From JAMDEO01 sp963775295 (GTDB lineage: Bacteria > Actinomycetota > Thermoleophilia > RBG-16-64-13), in the NCBI GenBank assembly GCA_963775295.1, contig CAVZIK010000006.1, forward strand, positions 1,922,001 to 1,986,000: a stretch of DNA of 64,000 nucleotides, in the 5' to 3' direction. The notes under the pieces are model-generated. The model ran no database searches. It was given only the letters and a program-made list of their open reading frames with translations, and had not been told where the DNA came from. Made by a program: the position numbers and the translations under genes. Of the stretch, positions 58,018 to 64,000 are shown piece by piece. Position 1 is the first letter of the stretch, and every line of letters starts with the position of its first letter.

Positions 58018-58710
58018 ATGTCAATGGAACGCGAGCCTAGGCCTGTGTCGGAGGCGACGCTTCGCCGACTCCCGGCGTACTACCACTTCCTTCGCGGGCT
58101 TCAGGAACGTGGTCGGGAGGCGGTGTCTTGTAGCCACATCGGCCGCGAACTCCGGCTCGACCCGACTCAGGTTCGGAAGGACCTGGAGGCGACGGGCATC
58201 GTGGGGCGTCCCAAGGTCGGCTACGACCTCAACGCGTTGCTGGACGCGATCGTCACGTTTCTGGGATGGAACAACCACAAGGATGCTTTCCTGGTGGGCG
58301 CCGGGCACCTGGGTTCCGCGCTGCTCGGGTACGAGCAAATCGAGAACTATGGCATCAATATCCTAGCGGGGTTCGACACGGACCCGGCGAAGATCGGCAG
58401 CGTGGTGCATGGCAGGACGATCTTCAGCCTCGACAAGCTATCGAATCTCGCCGAGCGCATGAGCATCCATCTCGGCATCATCACGGTCCCTGCGCCGGTC
58501 GCCCAGTCCGTTGCCGATCTCCTGGTCGACAGCGGTATTTGGGCCATCTGGAATTTTGCTCCCGTCGCTCTCCAGGTGCCCGAGGGCATCATCCTGCAGA
58601 ACGAAGACTTCTATCGCGGCCTGGCGGTGCTCTCGAGCCGCATCGCCGCCCTATCCGACCACGCCGGCAGCTTTACGGGCCGGCTCGGCAAGGCTCTGTA
58701 CACCAACTAG
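58018..58710 (+). CDS. rex: redox-sensing transcriptional repressor Rex
   Basis: A 230-aa repressor that binds DNA when the NAD+/NADH ratio is high and releases it on NADH binding. The N-terminal winged helix has SEATLRRLPAYYHFLRGLQERGREAVSCSHIGRELRLDPTQVRKDLEATGIVGRPKVGYDLNALLDAI, the C-terminal Rossmann domain DAFLVGAGHLGSALLGYEQIENYGINILAGFDTDPAKIG. GAGGAGGTG precedes the ATG; upstream in-frame codons from 58000 were not chosen. It stands 28 bases before hydC, so it very likely regulates the hydrogenase operon. Confidence 0.96.
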   Translation: MSMEREPRPVSEATLRRLPAYYHFLRGLQERGREAVSCSHIGRELRLDPTQVRKDLEATGIVGRPKVGYDLNALLDAIVTFLGWNNHKDAFLVGAGHLGSALLGYEQIENYGINILAGFDTDPAKIGSVVHGRTIFSLDKLSNLAERMSIHLGIITVPAPVAQSVADLLVDSGIWAIWNFAPVALQVPEGIILQNEDFYRGLAVLSSRIAALSDHAGSFTGRLGKALYTN

Positions 58711-58738
58711 CCATATGCGGCAGGGAGTTTGAACAACA

Positions 58739-59251
58739 ATGTCAACGGTTGTGTCAGGTTCCACCATGAACTCGGCGCGTCGTTTCGAGGGGGTTTGCGA
58801 GATCCTCGAGCGACATCAAAACGATGCGGCGCGGTTAATCCCGGTGCTGCAGGCGGTGCAGGAAGAGTATCGCTACCTGCCCGAAGAAGTGCTCACCTTC
58901 GTGGCTACCGCGTTGGACCTGCCGCCGGCGCAAGTGTACGGCGTGGCCACGTTTTATGCCCACTTCGCTCTGGAGCCGAAGGGTAAGTACGTGATCAGGC
59001 TTTGCGACGGGACTGCCTGCCACGTACGTCGGTCCACCCCGATCTTGGAGGCACTACGCCAGAAGTTGAAGGTGAGCGAAGAGCGTAAGACAACGCCCGA
59101 CATGCTCTTCACGGTCGAGACGGTATCGTGCCTCGGGGCGTGCGGTCTCGCGCCGGTAATGGTGATCAACGAGAAGGTATACGGTCAGGTGACCCCCGAG
59201 AAGGCTCTCGTCTTGGTCGAAGAGATCGCGGCCAAGGAGGTGGGGGCATGA
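58739..59251 (+). CDS. hydC: [FeFe]-hydrogenase subunit HydC (NuoE-like)
   Basis: A 170-aa thioredoxin-like [2Fe-2S] ferredoxin, the NuoE-type subunit of a multimeric NAD(P)-linked [FeFe]-hydrogenase. The cluster pattern C-x4-C...C-x3-C is in LCDGTACHVRRSTPILEAL and VSCLGACGLAPVMVINEKVYG. The helical N-terminal domain precedes (PVLQAVQEEYRYLPEEVLTFVATALDLPPAQVYGVATFYAHF). It overlaps hydB by four bases. Confidence 0.93.
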   Translation: MSTVVSGSTMNSARRFEGVCEILERHQNDAARLIPVLQAVQEEYRYLPEEVLTFVATALDLPPAQVYGVATFYAHFALEPKGKYVIRLCDGTACHVRRSTPILEALRQKLKVSEERKTTPDMLFTVETVSCLGACGLAPVMVINEKVYGQVTPEKALVLVEEIAAKEVGA

Positions 59252-61155
59252 TGACCAGCGCTGTTACCGATCTGGCAAGCATCTCGGAGGATTACAAGGG
59301 GGCGGCTGCGAAGCTTGTTCGGCGCGTGGTCACCTGCGCCGGCACCGGCTGCCTCGCGAACGGCGCTCTTTCGGTGCATGAGGCCTTGGTCGAAGCCTGC
59401 ACGCGTTACGGAATAGCGGTGGTTGTCGAACTGAGACCGGAGTCCGACGGCCACTCTCGCGCAACGCTGATTTCGAAGAGCGGCTGCCAGGGCTTCTGTC
59501 AGCAAGGTCCGTTGGTTACTGTCGAGCCCGATGGCTTGCTGTACTGCCGCGTGCGGCCCGAAGACGTGGAGGAGATCGTCGAGGCGACACTGGTTGGGGG
59601 ACGAGCGATCGACCGCTTGCAGTATCAGGAACCGCGCTCGGGCAAGCGTTGCCGTGGCCAGCGCGAGATTCCGTTCTATCAACGCCAGGCTCGCACCGTG
59701 CTCGCCAAGTGCGGGCTGGTCGATCCCGAGGACATCCGGGAGTACATCGCCAGGGGCGGTTATGCTGCCGCCCGGACGGCCTATTTCGAGCTGCGGCCGG
59801 AGACGGTCTGCGAAGAGGTCGCGCTCTCCGGTCTGCGAGGCCGCGGGGGCGGAGGGTTCCCCACCGGGCGGAAGTGGGACCTTGCCCGCGAGCAGGCGAG
59901 TCGCAAGAAATACGTCATCTGCAATGGTGACGAAGGCGACCCGGGCGCGTTTATGGATCGCAGCCTCATGGAGGGCGATCCACATCGCGTCATCGAGGGA
60001 ATGATGATCGCCGCGCGCGCGATAGGCGCGGAGGAGGGTGTGGTCTACGTGCGGGCCGAGTATCCGCTGGCCGTAAGACGCATGCGGAAGGCGGTGAGGG
60101 ACGCGACCGAGATGGGGATCCTCGGTCCCAATGTAATGGGGGGCGGTGCCTGCCTGACCCTCGAAGTAATGGAGGGCGCAGGAGCGTTCGTCTGCGGTGA
60201 AGAGACGGCCATGATTGCGTCTATCCAAGGGCGGCGCGGCATGCCCATGCCAAAGCCACCCTTTCCCGCCTCGTCAGGTCTCTGGGGTCAGCCGACCGTA
60301 ATCAACAACGTGGAAACGCTTGGCACCGTGCCGCTGATAATCACCGAGGGCGCGCGACACTTCCGCGGCATCGGGACGGAGAACTCGCCAGGCACGAAGA
60401 CGTTCGCCCTGACCGGTCATGTCGCAAACACGGGCCTCATCGAGGTACCGTTCGGCACTACGCTCCGAGAGGTCGTGATGAACATCGGTGGTGGGGTGAT
60501 CGACGACGACGGCCAACCGACGGGAGATATGTTCAAAGCGGTGCAGATCGGCGGACCTTCCGGAGGTTGTCTTACTCAGGAGCACCTCGACCTTCCCCTC
60601 GACTTTGATAGTTTGAAAGGGGTCGGCGCAATGGTGGGCTCCGGTGGATTGGTCGTCATGAACCGCGATACCTGCATGGTGAGCGTCGCCCGTTTCTTCA
60701 TGCAGTTCACCCAGAACGAGTCGTGCGGCAAGTGTGTGCTGTGCCGCGAGGGCACGAAGCAATTGTTGGCCCTGCTCGATGACGTCATAGAGGGCCGCGG
60801 CACCGCCGAAACACTGGAACTCCTTGAGCGTCTGGCTTGGGCGGTGCAGAAGGCCTCGTTGTGCGGGCTGGGCAAGACCGCCCCGAACCCCGTGCTCAGC
60901 ACGATGCGGCATTTTCGGGGGGAGTACGAAGCCCACGTCTTCCAGAGGCGCTGTCCCACGCATAGATGCAAGGCTCTCGCAAAGCCGTGGATCGATCCGG
61001 CTCTGTGCAAGGGCTGCGCGCTCTGCGCCAAGAAGTGTCCGGTGGGAGCCATCAGCGGCGAGCGCAAATTGGTGCACGCCATCGATCAAGAAAAGTGCAT
61101 CAAGTGCGGCGAGTGCGCGGCGGCGTGCCGGCTCGGCGCAGTGGTTGGGATCTAG
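59248..61155 (+). CDS. hydB: [FeFe]-hydrogenase subunit HydB (NuoF-like)
   Basis: A 635-aa flavin and Fe-S subunit linking hydrogenase electrons to NAD(P). N-terminal thioredoxin-like [2Fe-2S] domain (VVTCAGTGCLANG...GCQGFCQQG, about residues 25-110), NuoF domain with FMN and NADH motifs (SGLRGRGGGGFPTGRKWDLA, CNGDEGDPGAFMDRSLMEGDPHRVIEGM, ESCGKCVLCREGTKQLLAL), and C-terminal ferredoxin with two [4Fe-4S] motifs (LCKGCALCAKKCPVGAI, CIKCGECAAACRLGAV). This domain set matches HydB of bifurcating Thermotoga-type hydrogenases. ATG overlaps the hydC stop. Confidence 0.95.
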   Translation: MMTSAVTDLASISEDYKGAAAKLVRRVVTCAGTGCLANGALSVHEALVEACTRYGIAVVVELRPESDGHSRATLISKSGCQGFCQQGPLVTVEPDGLLYCRVRPEDVEEIVEATLVGGRAIDRLQYQEPRSGKRCRGQREIPFYQRQARTVLAKCGLVDPEDIREYIARGGYAAARTAYFELRPETVCEEVALSGLRGRGGGGFPTGRKWDLAREQASRKKYVICNGDEGDPGAFMDRSLMEGDPHRVIEGMMIAARAIGAEEGVVYVRAEYPLAVRRMRKAVRDATEMGILGPNVMGGGACLTLEVMEGAGAFVCGEETAMIASIQGRRGMPMPKPPFPASSGLWGQPTVINNVETLGTVPLIITEGARHFRGIGTENSPGTKTFALTGHVANTGLIEVPFGTTLREVVMNIGGGVIDDDGQPTGDMFKAVQIGGPSGGCLTQEHLDLPLDFDSLKGVGAMVGSGGLVVMNRDTCMVSVARFFMQFTQNESCGKCVLCREGTKQLLALLDDVIEGRGTAETLELLERLAWAVQKASLCGLGKTAPNPVLSTMRHFRGEYEAHVFQRRCPTHRCKALAKPWIDPALCKGCALCAKKCPVGAISGERKLVHAIDQEKCIKCGECAAACRLGAVVGI

Positions 61156-61172
61156 TGGGGAGGATTGAGGCT

Positions 61173-63215
61173 ATGACGGCCACGAGTACTTTGATGATTG
61201 ACGGGCGGACGGTCACGATCGAGGGCGAGCGCAATCTGCTTGAACTCGTGCGCAAGACCGGCATCGAGTTGCCCACGTTCTGCTACCACTCAGAACTGAG
61301 TGTGTACGGCGCGTGCCGTCTGTGCATCGTGGAGGTGGAGGGCCGCGGCATTCAGGCCGCCTGTTCCACGCCCTGCGAACCAGGTATCAGCGTCCGTACT
61401 CAGACGGAAGAGATCCGCGAGATCCGGCGGATTGCGATCGAACTGCTGCTGGCCAATCATGAGCAGAACTGTCCCACCTGCCCGCGCGGCGCGAGCTGTC
61501 AGCTCCAGGACATCGCGCGTCAACTCGGCATCGAGCGAGTGAGGTTCAAGGCCACGCGACCGCATTATCCCATCGATCGCTCGTCGCCGGCACTCGTCCG
61601 CGACCCGAACAAGTGCGTGCTGTGCGGCGACTGTGTGCGCGCATGCTCTGAAATACAAGGCATTGGCGCGATTGACTTCGCGTTCCGCGGGGCCCGGGCC
61701 ACGGTCATGCCGGCCTTCGGCAAGGATCTAGGGCAGGTGGAATGCGTGCAGTGCGGGCAGTGCGCGCGCGTCTGTCCGACCGGCGCGCTCGTGGTTCGTA
61801 GCGAAGTGGAGGGCGTGTGGAAGGCCCTGGATGACAGGAAGAAGGTGGTCGTTGCACAGATCGCGCCCGCGGTCCGGGTGGCCCTTGGCGAGGCCTTCGG
61901 CCTGCCCGCGGGCGAGGTGACGACGGGGCAGATCGTGTCCGCTCTCCGCACCATGGGTTTCCAGAAGGTGTACGACACGTGTTTCGCCGCCGACCTGACC
62001 GTCGTGGAGGAGGCAACAGAGTTCATCCTTCGCAAGCGGGCGGGTGAGAACCTGCCCCAGTTCACCTCCTGCTGCCCCGCATGGGTGCGGTACGCCGAGC
62101 AGTATTGTTCCGACCTGCTGCCAAACCTGTCGTCTTGCCGCTCTCCCCAGCAGATGTTCGGTGTGGTCGCCAAGAGCACACTGCCGCGCGAGTTGTGTGT
62201 GGAGCGCGATGATCTGGTTGTTGTGTCGATCATGCCCTGCGTCGCCAAGAAGACGGAGGCCGGGCAAGCTCAGTTCGCCGAACGGGGCCGGCGTGACGTC
62301 GACTTCGTCATCACGACGCAGGAGCTTGCACGCATGATTCGGCAGGCTGGGCTGCGCTTCGAGGACCTCCGGCCCGACAGTCTCGACCTGCCGCTTGGCT
62401 ACAAAACCGGTGCCGGCATCATTTTCGGTGCGTCGGGCGGCGTCAGCGAGGCCGTGCTGCGGTTTGCGGTGGAGAAGCTCAGCGGGATGAAGCTCGACAG
62501 CCTCGACTTTCATGAAGTGCGCGGCGAGGACGGGGTTCGCACGGCGCTATTCCACATCGAAGGCATGGACCTGAGGCTCGCGGTGGTCCACGGTCTCCGC
62601 AACGCGAAGGAACTGGTACGCAAGATCCGCGCGGGGGAAGTACAGTACGATTTGATCGAGGTGATGGCCTGCCCCGGCGGCTGCGTCGGTGGTGCCGGCC
62701 AGCCGGTGACCCGTGACCCGGGCGTCCGCCGACAGCGCGCGCGTGGCTTGTACGATGCGGACAAGACGGCTCAGCTCCACAACTCACAGGACAACCACAT
62801 GGTGTCCAGATGCTACGAGGAGTCCATCGGCGAAGTGGGTGGGGAGACGGCGCATCGCCTCCTGCACAGGCACTACGAAAGCCGGCGACGCATCAGCGGC
62901 CTGCCGCTTCCGCCGGCCGAGGGGTTCGACAACGGTAGACTCCCGGTGCACGTTTGCGTCGGCACGAACTGTCATGTCCGCGGCTCACAGAAGCTGCTCC
63001 AGCATGTACTGCAGTACGTAAGCGACAATGTTCTGGAGGATGCTGTCGACGTGCAGGCGACGTTCTGTTTCGAGCAGTGCGATCGCGGGCCAACCGTAAC
63101 CATTGGGGGGCAGCCGATCAACCGCTGTACGCCGAGCCGGGCGATCGAGGTCCTGCGGAAAGAGCTCGAGGCGCTTGATGCGCAGGCCGTCGGCGCGGCG
63201 GTCGGGATCGCTTAG
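61173..63215 (+). CDS. hydA: [FeFe]-hydrogenase catalytic subunit HydA
   Basis: A 680-aa catalytic subunit. N-terminal plant-type [2Fe-2S] domain (CYHSELSVYGACRLCIVEVEGRG), a His/Cys [4Fe-4S] segment (HEQNCPTCPRGASC), two ferredoxin [4Fe-4S] motifs (CVLCGDCVRACSE, CVQCGQCARVCP), then the H-cluster motifs: TSCCPAW (Cys300/301), MPCVAKKTE (Cys356) and EVMACPGGCVGGAGQP (Cys500/504). The C-terminal ~95 residues add a thioredoxin-like [2Fe-2S] domain (VCVGTNCHVRGSQ, TFCFEQCDRGP), as in trimeric HydABC. It should reduce protons or oxidise H2, probably with electron bifurcation. GGGGAGG precedes the ATG. Confidence 0.96.
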   Translation: MTATSTLMIDGRTVTIEGERNLLELVRKTGIELPTFCYHSELSVYGACRLCIVEVEGRGIQAACSTPCEPGISVRTQTEEIREIRRIAIELLLANHEQNCPTCPRGASCQLQDIARQLGIERVRFKATRPHYPIDRSSPALVRDPNKCVLCGDCVRACSEIQGIGAIDFAFRGARATVMPAFGKDLGQVECVQCGQCARVCPTGALVVRSEVEGVWKALDDRKKVVVAQIAPAVRVALGEAFGLPAGEVTTGQIVSALRTMGFQKVYDTCFAADLTVVEEATEFILRKRAGENLPQFTSCCPAWVRYAEQYCSDLLPNLSSCRSPQQMFGVVAKSTLPRELCVERDDLVVVSIMPCVAKKTEAGQAQFAERGRRDVDFVITTQELARMIRQAGLRFEDLRPDSLDLPLGYKTGAGIIFGASGGVSEAVLRFAVEKLSGMKLDSLDFHEVRGEDGVRTALFHIEGMDLRLAVVHGLRNAKELVRKIRAGEVQYDLIEVMACPGGCVGGAGQPVTRDPGVRRQRARGLYDADKTAQLHNSQDNHMVSRCYEESIGEVGGETAHRLLHRHYESRRRISGLPLPPAEGFDNGRLPVHVCVGTNCHVRGSQKLLQHVLQYVSDNVLEDAVDVQATFCFEQCDRGPTVTIGGQPINRCTPSRAIEVLRKELEALDAQAVGAAVGIA

Positions 63216-63236
63216 AATCGCGCATTGGAGGATCTG

Positions 63237-64000
63237 GTGGTTGGCGAACTTATACAAGTTGTCTTCACGGACAAGGCTCGTTGCCGGGACTGCTACCGTT
63301 GTCTGCGAGTCTGCCCGGTGAAGGCGATCGAACTGCATGACGGGCAGGCACGCGTCGAGCCTCACCGCTGCATCGCGTGCGGCACGTGCATCCGCGAGTG
63401 TCCCCAGCATGCCAAGTCCTATCGGAACGACCTGGAGCACGCGATGGTCGTTATGCGCGACGGCTCCACCGTGGCGGCGTCCGTTGCGCCGTCCTACGCC
63501 GCCGTTTTCGACGATTGGGAACGCAAGCGACTTCCTTCGGCGCTGAGAAGGCTGGGCTTCAGCTACGTGGCCGAGACGGCTCTCGGCGCGTACGAAGTTG
63601 CCAAGGCGACAGCCGTGTATATCGGCGGCCAACCGGAAAAGATGCATATTTGCACCGCGTGCCCGGCAGTCGTGAATTACGTCGAGCAGTATCAGCCGCA
63701 GCACGTGGAGGCGCTGATACCGGTGGTGTCGCCGATGCTCGCGCACGCGCAACACATTCGCGCGAAGCTCGGTGCCCACGCAAAGACCATATTCATCGGT
63801 CCGTGCGTTGCAAAGAAGGCGGAAGCTGAGCGTGCGGAACACGCCGGGGGTGTGTACTGCGCCTTGACCTTTGTAGAACTGCAGGAGTGGCTGCGCCGGG
63901 AGAAGATCGAGATGGCGCGTCTGGAGGAAAGCGAGTTCGACGAGTCGGCGCCTCCCGCGGCGCGGTACTTCCCGGTCCCCGGGGGGCTGGCGCACACGGC
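63237..64000 (+). CDS. [FeFe]-hydrogenase-like (group C/HydS-type) protein, truncated by window end
   Basis: An open frame of at least 254 codons with no stop before the window end. Two N-terminal [4Fe-4S] motifs (CRDCYRCLRVCPVKAI, CIACGTCIRECP) precede a hydrogenase-like domain: CTACPAVVNYVEQ (L1-like, lacking the usual TSCCPAW), GPCVAKKAEAE (L2-like) and PVPGGL near the end. This matches group C/HydS-type putative regulatory [FeFe]-hydrogenases, which often sit beside hydABC and sense H2 or redox state. GGAGG lies five bases before the GTG. The missing C-terminus may hold L3 and a PAS or phosphatase output domain. Confidence 0.85.
   Translation, partial: MVGELIQVVFTDKARCRDCYRCLRVCPVKAIELHDGQARVEPHRCIACGTCIRECPQHAKSYRNDLEHAMVVMRDGSTVAASVAPSYAAVFDDWERKRLPSALRRLGFSYVAETALGAYEVAKATAVYIGGQPEKMHICTACPAVVNYVEQYQPQHVEALIPVVSPMLAHAQHIRAKLGAHAKTIFIGPCVAKKAEAERAEHAGGVYCALTFVELQEWLRREKIEMARLEESEFDESAPPAARYFPVPGGLAHT

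Noticed and set aside
60274..61089. Long minus-strand open frames opposite hydB and other high-GC genes
   Set aside because: Typical third-position GC artefacts opposite well-supported genes, without domain motifs.
1..64000. CRISPR arrays, insertion sequences, prophage genes, rRNA genes
   Set aside because: No regularly spaced repeats, transposase or phage motifs, or rRNA-like sequence were seen on reading through the window.

Overview
This is high-GC, gene-dense bacterial chromosome with mostly short intergenic gaps, many ATGA start/stop overlaps, frequent GTG/TTG starts and good GGAGG ribosome sites. A DUF3052 protein, a leucine-rich leader peptide in front of leuA that looks leaderless, and stand-alone LigD domains suggest a (possibly deep-branching) actinomycetote. 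That placement is inference; there is no rRNA marker here. The metabolism looks facultative: a cbb3-type heme-copper oxidase operon sits in the same 64 kb as an electron-bifurcating type [FeFe]-hydrogenase operon, a 2-hydroxyacyl-CoA dehydratase pair, CoA-transferases and a reductive-dehalogenase homologue.

Layout. 0-8.4 kb: two lipoproteins (toast_rack-like and chagasin-like), a WecA/TagO-type transferase, a radical SAM/SPASM protein, DUF3052, a MazEF-like toxin-antitoxin pair, a CDF cation transporter, a rubrerythrin, a selenocysteine-containing peroxiredoxin-like protein (in-frame TGA plus a SECIS-like hairpin) and a NYN/LOTUS protein. 8.7-14.2 kb: cbb3 oxidase operon with CcoN, a fused CcoO-cytochrome c subunit and six small, mostly unrecognised, mainly membrane proteins. 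14.3-19.6 kb: two 2-hydroxyacyl-CoA dehydratase-like subunits (minus strand) facing away from two tandem CoA-transferase A/B pairs (plus strand). 19.7-21 kb: nitrilase and a 31-aa membrane peptide. 21.1-27.7 kb: leu leader and attenuator, leuA, aconitase, RdhA-like protein, uppP.

27.7-42.5 kb: pabB-pabC fusion, flavin reductase, DUF362 ferredoxin, HAD phosphatase, an Rrf2 regulator followed by metY, cysK, a glycine-tailed micro-ORF and a ThiF-like E1 (sulfur assimilation and transfer), NDUFA9-like protein, LigD polymerase and phosphoesterase as separate genes, MscS, MFS, HAD. 42.6-50.9 kb: SLH-glucosaminidase, SanA/YdcF-like protein, leuC-leuD-leuB, DUF1003, UspA, DegV, an unrecognised conserved-looking protein, STAS protein. 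51.1-57.7 kb: RRM protein with terminator, DtxR-feoA-feoB with a visible promoter/operator, ilvE, cimA, FAH-family protein. 57.9-64 kb: rex, hydC, hydB, hydA, then a second [FeFe]-hydrogenase-like gene cut by the window end.

How they fit: branched-chain amino acid synthesis is spread over three loci (leuA with attenuation; leuCDB; ilvE-cimA). Redox control is prominent: Rex at the hydrogenase, Rrf2 at the sulfur genes, DtxR at iron uptake, and rubrerythrin plus a selenoperoxiredoxin against peroxide. No tRNA, rRNA, CRISPR array, insertion sequence or prophage was found.
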